Assembly (NCBI GenBank): GCA_036375275.1
Contig: DASUSF010000078.1
Location: forward strand, 1-17,317
DNA length: 17,317 nucleotides
Direction: 5' to 3'
Source of the DNA: DASUSF01 sp036375275
GTDB lineage: Bacteria > Pseudomonadota > Alphaproteobacteria > Geminicoccales > Geminicoccaceae
Part shown: positions 1 through 7,191 of the stretch, piece by piece
Layout of the letters: each line of letters opens with the position of its first letter
Position numbering within the stretch: position 1 is the first letter of the stretch
The notes under the pieces: generated by a model
What the model saw: the letters and a program-made list of their open reading frames with translations, nothing else
Databases searched by the model: none
What the model was told of the DNA's origin: nothing
Translations under genes and position numbers: made by a program

Positions 1-178
1 GTGCCCGCGCCGCCCTGGCCCGGCGCTTCAGCTCCTCGACGTCCGCCTCGTGGTGGTCGGGCGGCGGGGTGGCGGCCCGGCCCACGTCGCGCGGCACAAG
101 ATCGCTCAACGTGCCCGCGCCGCCCTGGCCCGGCGCTTCAGCTCCTCGACGTCCGCCTCGTGGTGGTCGGGCGGCGGG
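1..178. repeat. 68-bp perfect direct repeat (1-68 and 111-178), period 110 bp
   Basis: Bases 1-68 are identical to bases 111-178, starting GTGCCCGCGCCGCC, with divergence from base 69/179 onward. The right copy encodes the last roughly 22 residues of the creatininase-family gene. The left copy lies just beyond that gene's stop codon. The left boundary cannot be seen because the first copy begins at the window edge. The 110-bp period is not a multiple of three, so the copies lie in different frames relative to the gene. It may be a partial tandem duplication or an assembly artefact at a contig end. Confidence 0.95.
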
Positions 179-975
179 ACGATCTCGCGGGCCCGCATCT
201 CGTCGACGATCGCCGCGACCTCGTCCGCCGCCGCCTCCAGCGCCGCCTCGCCCTTCTCGGCCGTGCCCTTGGAGGGGTCGCCGCGCACGCCGGTCCAGGA
301 GCCGGTCGCGAAGTACTCCATCGCGACCAGGGGCACGGTCGAGTCCGGGTCGGGCTTCTTCCCGGTGAGGTCGGCCCAGAAATGCGGGCTCCGCCGGAAC
401 GAGTAGTCCGGGACCGCCTGGCTCATGTCGACGAGGTCGGGATCGATCGCGAGGTAGGCGGCGGTCTCGAGCTCGCAGGCGTGGCTGGTATGGTCGCTCT
501 CCTGGAGCGGCTGGAACGCCGCGGCGACCGCGCCGAGGGCGAACCACGACTGGCCCGCGATCAGCGCCTCCGGGTGCCGCACCTGGGCGAGGCGGACGAT
601 CATCTCGAGGATCGGCCGGTTGGAGCCGTGGCCGTTGATGATCAGGACGCGCCGGAAGCCGTGCCGGACCAGGGAGCTGACGACGCAGACCCCGTAGCGG
701 ATCAGGACGTCCCAGTCGACGTCGATGGTCCCCGGCCAGGCCATGTGGTGCGGCTCGAAGCCGAACGCCATCGGCGTCATGACGAGGCAGTTCTCGTTCC
801 GGTTCGCCGCCCGCTCGCAGACCTCGCGCGCGAGCCGGAGGTCGACGTCGACCGGGAGATGCGGCCCGTGCTGCTCGATCGAGGCGAACGGGATGATCAC
901 GACCTTGTCGTCCCGGGCCGCGTCGCGGATCTCCGGCCACTTCATGCGCTCGTAGAGGATGTTCCGCCCGCTCAT
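106..975 (-). CDS. Creatininase-family amidohydrolase
   Basis: This 289-residue protein has the usual length for the creatininase family (creatininase, MftE and FAPy-amidohydrolase type enzymes), cytoplasmic metal-dependent amidohydrolases. Family motifs are visible in order. EQHGPHLPVDVD at residues 34-45 supplies the E, H and D metal ligands. INGHGSNRP near 113-121 carries the conserved NGH. HACELET near 165-171 is the HAxExET acidic motif. The start is ATG at 975, preceded by a GGAGAAGG ribosome-binding site. The open frame runs further upstream, but nothing there looks coding. The second ligand position of true creatininase (E in NGHYE) is S here, so creatinine is not a safe substrate guess and the real substrate is unknown. 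The gene is divergent from the VWA operon. Its 3' end sits in a 68-bp direct repeat. Confidence 0.9.
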   Translation of the reverse strand: MSGRNILYERMKWPEIRDAARDDKVVIIPFASIEQHGPHLPVDVDLRLAREVCERAANRNENCLVMTPMAFGFEPHHMAWPGTIDVDWDVLIRYGVCVVSSLVRHGFRRVLIINGHGSNRPILEMIVRLAQVRHPEALIAGQSWFALGAVAAAFQPLQESDHTSHACELETAAYLAIDPDLVDMSQAVPDYSFRRSPHFWADLTGKKPDPDSTVPLVAMEYFATGSWTGVRGDPSKGTAEKGEAALEAAADEVAAIVDEMRAREIVPPPDHHEADVEELKRRARAARAR

Positions 976-1049
976 CGCCTTCTCCCCGCTCCCTGCCCGA
1001 TCGGCCGTGCGTGGCCCGGCTCCCGCATCGCCGAGCTTCGCTACCGCTT

Positions 1050-1078
1050 CCCCTAGCCCGTTGGCGGAGCCGGCGGAA
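1050..1078 (-). promoter_or_regulatory. Candidate promoter for the creatininase-family gene
   Basis: Reading leftward, TTCCGC (1078-1073) and TAGGGG (1055-1050) are separated by 17 bp. This follows the TTCC-N19-TAGG pattern also seen ahead of thiZ and lutA, but it is the weakest of the three. It would give a leader of about 68 nt. It was identified by eye only. Confidence 0.3.
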
Positions 1079-1194
1079 GACCCGCGCGGGCCCCGTGACC
1101 GCCTCGAAACCGCGCAGCCAAAAAAATCCGGTGGCATGGCATCGGGACCGCCGCTCGCCGGCATGAGCAGACGGGTCAGCGAATCGAGAAGGGG

Positions 1195-2895
1195 ATGTCG
1201 ATGAAGCGCACAGCGAAGATCCTGACCGGCGCCGCGGTCGTGACGGGCATCGGCGGCGCCGCGGCCGTGGCGCTGCTCATCCTCGGCGCGACCCAGATCG
1301 CGCCGTTCATCATGACCACGCTGCCGAAGGCCGAGGCGCCGGGCGAGGCGGAGGCGCGCCTCGGAAGCCGCTCCGACGGGTCGATGCCCGCGGCCGCCCC
1401 GGTCGCGCGCGAGCGGGCGTATCCGCGGGGCGCGGCGGAGGCGCAGGGGCTCGTCGTGCAGAGCGAACCCTGGCGCGAGCGCTATCCGCACGCCGCCGCC
1501 AACCCGGTCAGGCTGGTCGCCGAGGAGCCGGTCTCGACCTTCTCGATCGACGTGGACACCGCATCCTATGCCAACGTCCGCCGCTATCTCAACGACGGCA
1601 GCCTGCCGCCGGTCGACGCGGTCCGGACCGAGGAGCTGATCAACTATTTCGACTACGACTATCCGTTGCCGGAGGACCCGGCGCGCCCGTTCCTGGCCGA
1701 CATCGCGCTGTTCGATTCGCCATGGGACGCCGGCAGCCGGCTGCTCCGGATCGGCCTCCAGGGCTACGAGCTGGCGCCCGCGGCGCGGCCGAAAGCCAAC
1801 CTCGTGTTCCTGATCGACACCTCGGGCTCGATGGCCTCGCCGGACAAGCTGCCGCTGCTCCAGCGCTCGCTGCGCATGCTGGTCGACCGGATGGCGGGGG
1901 ACGACCGGATCGCCATCGTCGCCTATGCCGGCCAGGCCGGGGTCGTGCTCGAGCCGACCAGTGGCGCCGATCGGTCCCGGATCCTTCAGGCCCTCGACGA
2001 GCTCGGGGCAGGCGGCAGCACTGCCGGCGCAGCCGGCATCCGCGAAGCCTACCGCCTCGCCGAGACGAACTTCGATCCGGACGCGATCAACCGCGTCATC
2101 CTCGCCACCGACGGCGACTTCAACGTCGGCATCAGCGACCCCGAGCAGCTCGAGGACTTCGTCGCCGGCAAGCGGCGGACCGGGGTCTACCTCTCCGTCC
2201 TCGGCTTCGGCCGCGGCAACCTCAACGACCTGCTGATGCAGAAGCTGGCCCAGGCAGGGAACGGCAACGCCGGCTACATCGACAGCCTGCTGGAAGCGCG
2301 CAAGGTGCTGGTCGACGAGATGGGGCAGACGCTGTTCCCGATCGCCGACGACGTCAAGATCCAGGTCGAGTTCAATCCGGCCGCCGTGGCGGAGTACCGG
2401 CTGATCGGCTACGAGACGCGGATCCTGGCGCGCGAGGACTTCAACAATGATCAGGTCGACGCCGGCGAGGTCGGGAGCGGGCACAGCGTGACCGCGCTGT
2501 ACGAGATCACGGCGCCGGACAGCTCCTCGCGCCTCGTTGACGACCTCCGGTACGGCCGAACGGCGCACGCCGCGCCCGTGAGCACCGACGAGATCGCCTG
2601 GCTGCGCCTCCGGTACAAGCGCCCGGGCGGGAGCGAAAGCGAGCTGATCGAGCAGTCGATCCCCGCCACGATCGCCACCTCGTTCGACGGCGCGCCGGCC
2701 GACGCCCGGTTCGCCGCCGCGGTCGCCGGCTTCGGCCAGGTGCTGCGCCAGAGTCCGCATGTCGGCGACCTCGACTTCGGCCGGATCCACGACATCGCCG
2801 CACGGGCGCAGGGCGACGACGCCTTCGGCTATCGGAGCGAGTTCCTCCGCCTGATCCGGCTCGCCGAGGTGGCGAGGCCGCTTGGCGCGAACTGA
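1195..2895 (+). CDS. Membrane-anchored VWA-domain protein, YfbK/DUF3520 type
   Basis: The 566-residue protein begins with a short basic stretch and a hydrophobic segment at about 9-40, which is either an uncleaved anchor or a signal. A proline/alanine/glutamate-rich linker follows to about 90. The YfbK-type N-terminal domain runs from about 105 to 165 (PVSTFSIDVDTASYANVRRY). A von Willebrand A domain spans about 202-380 and a DUF3520-like C-terminal region about 380-560. The metal-ion-dependent adhesion site is complete: DTSGS at 208-212, T near 276 and the D of ATDGD near 306. The domain should therefore bind Mg2+ and a partner protein outside the cytoplasm. ATG 1195 abuts the AAGGGG at 1189-1194. 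ATG 1201 (MKRTAK) has a better 6-nt spacing and may be the real start. The stop overlaps the next start (TGATG), so it is the first gene of a three-gene operon. Function in this setting is unknown. Confidence 0.9.
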   Translation: MSMKRTAKILTGAAVVTGIGGAAAVALLILGATQIAPFIMTTLPKAEAPGEAEARLGSRSDGSMPAAAPVARERAYPRGAAEAQGLVVQSEPWRERYPHAAANPVRLVAEEPVSTFSIDVDTASYANVRRYLNDGSLPPVDAVRTEELINYFDYDYPLPEDPARPFLADIALFDSPWDAGSRLLRIGLQGYELAPAARPKANLVFLIDTSGSMASPDKLPLLQRSLRMLVDRMAGDDRIAIVAYAGQAGVVLEPTSGADRSRILQALDELGAGGSTAGAAGIREAYRLAETNFDPDAINRVILATDGDFNVGISDPEQLEDFVAGKRRTGVYLSVLGFGRGNLNDLLMQKLAQAGNGNAGYIDSLLEARKVLVDEMGQTLFPIADDVKIQVEFNPAAVAEYRLIGYETRILAREDFNNDQVDAGEVGSGHSVTALYEITAPDSSSRLVDDLRYGRTAHAAPVSTDEIAWLRLRYKRPGGSESELIEQSIPATIATSFDGAPADARFAAAVAGFGQVLRQSPHVGDLDFGRIHDIAARAQGDDAFGYRSEFLRLIRLAEVARPLGAN

Positions 2896-3536
2896 TGGAG
2901 GGGGCCGGCCTCGGCCGCGTTCCGGAGAGGCCGGCCCGGCGCTCGCCGGACACGCCCGGCGGGTCGGGACGAGCGGACGTGCGCGGGCCGGTCGACTGGG
3001 CCGCCCAGGACTGGGACGACCTGGTGCCGCGGCTCCTCCTTCTCGCGACCAGCCGCCTCGCCCGGATGACCTGGCGGGGCGTCCGCCGCGGCGCGATTCC
3101 GGGCGGGCTCCAGCCGGAGGACGTGGTCAACGATGCGATCGCGAAGACGATCGCGGGCGTGCGGGTCTGGAGCCGCGACTGCACCCTGTTCCAGCACCTG
3201 GCGGGCGTGGTGATCAGCGACATCTCGCATGCGGCCAACGCGATCGAGAACCGGCTGGGCCGGGACGATGGGGACGACGGGCACCGGGAACCGGCGGCGG
3301 ACGGACCGGACCAGGAGCAGGTCGCGCTCTGGCGGGACGAGCAGCGGCGCCTGCTGGCCCATCTCGACGGGATCGATCCGCGCCTCGCCGGGCTCGCCCG
3401 GCTGATGCTGGAGCAGGACCTCCGCGACACGGCGCCGCTGGTGGCCGCGCTCGGGGTGCCGGCGGCGGAGATCGCCAACCTCAGGAAGCGCCTGAAGCGG
3501 GCGACTCGCGCCTGGCTGCTCGGGGGTGAGGCATGA
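2895..3536 (+). CDS. ECF sigma-factor-like protein
   Basis: This 213-residue protein matches the two-domain layout of ECF sigma factors. A region-2-like stretch at about 41-121 includes PEDVVNDAIAKTI (about 74-86) and a following FQHLAGVVISDISHAANAIENR-like helix. A glutamate-rich linker leads to a region-4-like helix-turn-helix at about 160-206, where LVAALGVPAAEIANLRKRLKRA fits the usual LA..LG.....V.N...R pattern. The first 30 residues are low-complexity (P/G/R-rich), so the true start may lie downstream, for example GTG near 2981. ATG 2895 overlaps the VWA stop. The next gene overlaps its own stop by ATGA, so translation is probably coupled. Alternatively it is a sigma-fold protein that no longer binds core polymerase. 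The family call is fairly sure; activity is inferred. Confidence 0.72.
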   Translation: MEGAGLGRVPERPARRSPDTPGGSGRADVRGPVDWAAQDWDDLVPRLLLLATSRLARMTWRGVRRGAIPGGLQPEDVVNDAIAKTIAGVRVWSRDCTLFQHLAGVVISDISHAANAIENRLGRDDGDDGHREPAADGPDQEQVALWRDEQRRLLAHLDGIDPRLAGLARLMLEQDLRDTAPLVAALGVPAAEIANLRKRLKRATRAWLLGGEA

Positions 3537-4525
3537 CGCCGCCGACCCGGATCGCCCGGCTGCTCGTCGCCGCCCTCGACGACGACCGGGATCTCGAGCG
3601 CCGACCGCCTGAAGAGGTCACGGCTGATCTCGAGGCGCTCGGGCTCGATCCTGCCGGGACGGTGGCGCTCGCGAAGACGCTCGCCCAGCGGCCGGGCTCG
3701 CCCGCCACGCGGCTGCTTGAATGGCTCGCCGAGGAGGACGACCCGGCCGAGGTCGAGGCGCTGGAACGCGCACCGATCAACGAGGTGCGCGCCCGGGTGC
3801 CGCGTGAAGCCACAGCGGCGCTTGCTGCCCCGGTCCGGCGGCAGGTCGGCGCAACCACCAGCGTCGTCCCGTTCAGGCGACGGCGGCTGCGGGTGATCGG
3901 GATCGGCGGCTCGCTTGCCGGGCTCGCCGCCGGCCTCGCGCTCGTGGTGCTGGCCCAGGGGAGCGCGATCGCGCCGTTCGTGCACTCCGTGTTTGATGGC
4001 GCGGAGGGGCAGCCGCGGGCGGTCGAGGAGCAGCGTCCGGTTCGGCTGGCTGAGCCCGAAGCCGCCGCCGAGGCGCCGGCGCCCGCCATGACACCGCTGA
4101 AGGAGCTTCGCTCCGAGCGCTCGCAGCTGACCGGCCGCGCGACGGGGACGGCTCGGGCGCTTTCAGACGAGGCGGCGGAACGAACCGAGATCCGGTCACG
4201 TCAGGACCAGGAGGTCGCTCCCGTGGCACCGGACGGCACCGCGTTCCTCCTGATCGATCCGGTCGTCGCGCCCGGGCGCTGGCGGACCCTGGCCCTTCCC
4301 GAAGGCGGGCTCGACGAGCGGCTGCCGGCCGCGCGGCGGGTTGCGGACGGCCGCCGGATCGTCGCCCTGGCCGCGTACGGGCTGGAGGCGAGCCGGCGAC
4401 AGGTGGTGATCGTGCTTCGCGCGGCGAAGGACGACGCCGCCGCAGTCGCGGACCGCCCGCGCCAGAGCCTCCCCGAGGTCCTCGGACCGGTGCCGGACGC
4501 GTTCGAGATCCTCCCGCTCGACTGA
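3533..4525 (+). CDS. Single-pass membrane protein, possible anti-sigma-like partner
   Basis: I recognise no family in this 330-residue protein. The N-terminal 115 residues are soluble and charged. A PFRRRRLR positive patch (113-120) precedes a transmembrane segment at about 121-150, then a proline/alanine/glutamate-rich linker to about 230 and a C-terminal domain of about 100 residues (from about TAFLLIDPVVAPGRW). The charge pattern puts the N-terminus in the cytoplasm and the C-terminal domain outside. There is no cysteine in the protein, so it is not a zinc-binding (HxxxCxxC) anti-sigma. The start overlaps the sigma-like gene by ATGA and has a GGGGGTGAGG ribosome-binding site. Position and topology suggest a membrane regulator of the preceding sigma-like protein, but that is inference from context. 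Its GIGG...IAPF transmembrane sequence resembles that of the VWA protein. Confidence 0.75.
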   Translation: MTPPTRIARLLVAALDDDRDLERRPPEEVTADLEALGLDPAGTVALAKTLAQRPGSPATRLLEWLAEEDDPAEVEALERAPINEVRARVPREATAALAAPVRRQVGATTSVVPFRRRRLRVIGIGGSLAGLAAGLALVVLAQGSAIAPFVHSVFDGAEGQPRAVEEQRPVRLAEPEAAAEAPAPAMTPLKELRSERSQLTGRATGTARALSDEAAERTEIRSRQDQEVAPVAPDGTAFLLIDPVVAPGRWRTLALPEGGLDERLPAARRVADGRRIVALAAYGLEASRRQVVIVLRAAKDDAAAVADRPRQSLPEVLGPVPDAFEILPLD

Positions 4526-4588
4526 TTCTCCGGCGTCCCGTGGCCGGTCTCGTCCAGGAGCGCGGGACGGATGCCCGATCAGCGCCTC

Positions 4589-4616
4589 TTGAGCTCGCCG
4601 CCCTTGGCCGTAGTCT
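4589..4616 (+). promoter_or_regulatory. Candidate promoter for the GGT-family gene
   Basis: TTGAGC (4589-4594) and TAGTCT (4611-4616) are separated by 16 bp, about 25 bp ahead of the GGT-family start. Just upstream, a CGTCCCG/CGGGACG inverted repeat (4534-4540 and 4563-4569) could weakly end the VWA operon, but it has no T-run. Both were identified by eye. Confidence 0.3.
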
Positions 4617-4640
4617 CTCGCGGAGCGGCAGGAGGCGGGC

Positions 4641-6236
4641 ATGAACCGGAACGTCGAGCAGTGGCACGTGAGCAAGCGGGCGGTCCGGAGCGAGGCGGGC
4701 GTGGTCGCGGCGCAGCACTGGCTGGCGGCCCGGGCCGGCGCCTCCATGCTCGATGCCGGCGGCAACGCGGTCGACGCCGCGGTCGCCTCGGCGTTCGCGC
4801 TCGCCGCCGTCGAGCCCTGGATGTGCGGTCTCGGCGGCAGCGGCTACATGGTGGTCTGGCAGGCGGCGGAGCAGCGGGCGCGGGTGCTCGACTTCCAGGG
4901 CATGCTGCCGGCCGCGATCGACACCGCCGACTACCCGCTCGACCCGGCGGTGCCGGACTCGATCATGGGCTTTCCCGGGGTCCGCGATCAGCGGAACGTG
5001 GTCGGCCACGGCTCGGTGACGGTGCCGGGCGCGGTCGCGGGGCTCTGGCGCGGCCTGGAGCGGTTCGGCAGGCTCGGCCTCGACACCGTGCTCGGCCCGG
5101 CGATCCGGCTCGCCGCGCGCGGGCTGCCGGTCGACTGGTTCGGGACCCTGATGATCGCCCTCGGCCAGCCGGTGATCCAGAGGGACCCGGTGGCGGCCGG
5201 GATCTATCTCCGGGACGGCGCGCCGGCGGCGCCCGAGCAGCTGCTTCCGCTCGGCCGGCTGGCCTCGACCCTGAGGACGCTCGCGGAGGAGGGGCCGGAC
5301 GGCTTCTATCACGGCCGCCTCGCAGAGAGCATGGCCGCCGACCTCGAGGCCGGCGGCAGCCGGATCACGGCCGACGACTTCGCCGCCTACGAGGTCCTGG
5401 AGCACGACGCGCTCAGTGGCCGGCACCGGGGCGCGGACGTACACACCGCCGGCCCGACCAGCGGCGGGCCGCGGCTCCTCGAGACGCTCCGGCACGTCGA
5501 GCAGCACCTGGACCTGCGGCCCGGCCTCGGCGCCCACACCTACCGGACCTATGCGGACGGGCTGAACGTCGCCTGGCGATCGCACCGGCGGCGGCTCGGC
5601 CGCGAGGTCCCGGACGGCGGCTGCACCAGCCACGTCAGCGCGGTCGACGCCGAGGGCAACATGGCGGCGCTGACGTACACCCTGCTCAACCGGTTTGGCA
5701 GCGGGGTGGTGCTCCCTGGTACCGGCATCCTCATGAACAATGCCGTCTCGTACTTCGACCCGCGGCCCGGGTACCAAACCACCATGGCGGGGCGGAAACG
5801 GATCAACGCCAGCAACATGTGCCCGACGGTGGCGAGCCGCGATGGCGAGGCCCTGTTCGCGATCGGAGCTTCCGGCGCCAACCACATCATGCCGTGCACG
5901 GCCCAGATCGCGGCGTTCATGCTCGACTACGGCCTCAGCCTCGAGGACGCGTTCGACACCCCGAGGATCGACGCCTCGGACCGCGGCTCGATCCGGGTCG
6001 ATCCGCGGGTCGGGGAGGACATCCTGGCGGAGCTCGCCCGGGACTTCGAGCTCGAGGTGGCGCAGCGGCTCGTGTTCCCGAAGCTCTACTCCTGCCCGTC
6101 CGGCGTCAGCCGCGATCCCGCAACCGGCCTCTGCGCGGGGACGAGCGACCCGTCGCTGCCGATCGGCGCCGCGGCGGCTGCAGGACCCTTCGAGCTCGAG
6201 CCGTCGCCGCGGGGCGCGCCGGCCGTCCGCGCCTGA
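4641..6236 (+). CDS. Gamma-glutamyltransferase-family Ntn hydrolase with atypical substrate pocket
   Basis: The 531-residue proenzyme lacks a signal peptide, so it is probably cytoplasmic. The GGT fold is clear: AGGNAVDAAVASAFALAAVEP near 39-59, GLGGSGYM near 63-70, then the processing site TSHVSAVD, with T329 as predicted autocleaving nucleophile. Cleavage would give subunits of 328 and 203 residues. TYTLLNRFGSG, GILMNN and GASGANHI follow in GGT order. Aligned by eye to E. coli GGT, several gamma-glutamate contacts are changed: the RE of the first-domain motif becomes QG (DFQGMLP), N411 becomes L, Q430 becomes A, D433 becomes Y, and GG483-484 becomes GA. The segment matching the lid loop is about 9 residues shorter. 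The true substrate is therefore unknown; other acylases or amidohydrolases of the family (YwrD- or HpxW-like) are possible. Start ATG 4641 has AGGAGG 5 nt upstream. The gene ends 3 bp from the convergent thiY. Confidence 0.88.
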   Translation: MNRNVEQWHVSKRAVRSEAGVVAAQHWLAARAGASMLDAGGNAVDAAVASAFALAAVEPWMCGLGGSGYMVVWQAAEQRARVLDFQGMLPAAIDTADYPLDPAVPDSIMGFPGVRDQRNVVGHGSVTVPGAVAGLWRGLERFGRLGLDTVLGPAIRLAARGLPVDWFGTLMIALGQPVIQRDPVAAGIYLRDGAPAAPEQLLPLGRLASTLRTLAEEGPDGFYHGRLAESMAADLEAGGSRITADDFAAYEVLEHDALSGRHRGADVHTAGPTSGGPRLLETLRHVEQHLDLRPGLGAHTYRTYADGLNVAWRSHRRRLGREVPDGGCTSHVSAVDAEGNMAALTYTLLNRFGSGVVLPGTGILMNNAVSYFDPRPGYQTTMAGRKRINASNMCPTVASRDGEALFAIGASGANHIMPCTAQIAAFMLDYGLSLEDAFDTPRIDASDRGSIRVDPRVGEDILAELARDFELEVAQRLVFPKLYSCPSGVSRDPATGLCAGTSDPSLPIGAAAAAGPFELEPSPRGAPAVRA

Positions 6237-6247
6237 GGCTCAGCGCG
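6228..6247. terminator. Palindrome spanning both convergent stop codons
   Basis: CTGAG (6233-6237), G, CTCAG (6239-6243) is flanked by CGCG on both sides, with one bulged C. The TGA of the GGT-family gene and the TGA of thiY both lie in this palindrome. No T-run follows on either strand. A bidirectional terminator role is only a possibility. Confidence 0.25.
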
Positions 6248-7172
6248 CCAGCTCGACCGCGTAGCTCGCGACCGGCGGCGGCGTGCCGATCAGCTTCTGC
6301 TCCTCGAGGAACCGCGCGAAGCGGGCGTAGCGCGTATCGTCGAGCGCCGAGGGGCGGAGCGCGAAGCGGGGCAGGGTGTCGGCCCAGGCCCGGCGGTTGA
6401 GCTCGTCGTCCAGCTCCGGCCGACCCTTGACGAACAGGGCGAACGCCTCGTCGGGATGGTTCAGGAGGTAGAGCGTCGCCTCCTCGATCGCAGCCATGAA
6501 CCGGCCGAGCCGCGCGTCCTGGAGGAAGTCGCGGTGGGTGATGAAGATCAGCTCGTCGTAGACCGGCACGCCCTCCTCCTCGGGGTAGAAGGCCCGGCCT
6601 TCGGCACCTTCGAGGTCGAGCTGGTTGAGCTCGAAGTTCCGGAACGCGCCGATCACCGCGTCGACCCGCCGGGCGAGCAGCGCGGCGGTGAGGTTGAAGT
6701 TGACGTTGATCAGCTCCACGTCGTCAAGCCCGAGGCCGTGCTCGCGCAGCATCGCCCCGAGGAGCGCGTCCTCGAACCCGCCGACCGAGAAGCCGACCTT
6801 CTTCCCGGAGAGATCGGCGATGCTCTCGATGCCGCCGTCCGCGAGCGTCACCAGCGCGTTCAGAGGCGTCGCGACCAGCGTCCCGAAGCGGACCAGGGGC
6901 AGCCCCTGGTCGACCTGGATGTGCAGCTGCGGCTGGTAGCTGATCGCGACCGGGGCGTCCTTCGCCGCCACGAGCTTGGGCGGGTCGTTGGGGTCGGCCG
7001 GCGCCACGATCTCGACTTCGAGCCCCCGCTCCTCGAACAGGCCGAGCTCGTCCGCGACGATGATCGGAGCATGGTCCGGATTGACGAACCAGTCGAGCAG
7101 CACGGTCAGCGGCTCGGCGGCCCGGGCGGGCGCGCTCAGCAGGAGGAGGGCGATGACCGCCAGATAGGGCAT
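6240..7172 (-). CDS. thiY: ThiY: periplasmic thiamin-pyrimidine-precursor binding protein
   Basis: The 310-residue protein starts with a cleavable signal peptide (LAVIALLLLSAPARA, cut near A18-A19). The mature part is an NMT1/THI5-like solute-binding domain. Its signature LDWFVNPDHAPI (about 26-37) is the classic pyrimidine-binding motif of ThiY proteins. GKKVGFSVGGFEDALLGAML further on is also typical. Known family members bind N-formyl-4-amino-5-aminomethyl-2-methylpyrimidine or the related hydroxymethylpyrimidine and hand it to ThiXZ. ATG 7172 follows an AAGG site and lies 20 bp after the thiX stop, so it is the third gene of thiZXY. Regulation would come from the riboswitch ahead of thiZ. 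The exact pyrimidine bound cannot be read from the sequence. Confidence 0.88.
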   Translation of the reverse strand: MPYLAVIALLLLSAPARAAEPLTVLLDWFVNPDHAPIIVADELGLFEERGLEVEIVAPADPNDPPKLVAAKDAPVAISYQPQLHIQVDQGLPLVRFGTLVATPLNALVTLADGGIESIADLSGKKVGFSVGGFEDALLGAMLREHGLGLDDVELINVNFNLTAALLARRVDAVIGAFRNFELNQLDLEGAEGRAFYPEEEGVPVYDELIFITHRDFLQDARLGRFMAAIEEATLYLLNHPDEAFALFVKGRPELDDELNRRAWADTLPRFALRPSALDDTRYARFARFLEEQKLIGTPPPVASYAVELAR

Positions 7173-7191
7173 CGGTGCCTTGGTCCCTGGT

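Noticed and set aside
1120..1126. Run of seven A residues (T on the minus strand) as a terminator
   Set aside because: No stem precedes it on either strand and no gene ends there. At most it is an AT-rich promoter aid.
976..2790. Upstream extension of the creatininase-family frame to 894 codons
   Set aside because: Homology begins exactly at ATG 975, which has a good ribosome-binding site. The extension is antisense to the VWA gene.
3533..4525. Zinc-binding anti-sigma (ZAS) call for the third operon gene
   Set aside because: The protein has no cysteine, so the HxxxCxxC motif is impossible.
3873..5885. Long minus-strand open frame opposite the third operon gene and the GGT-family gene, and one at 2507-3985
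   Set aside because: Low-complexity arginine/proline-rich translation opposite real genes; no support as coding.
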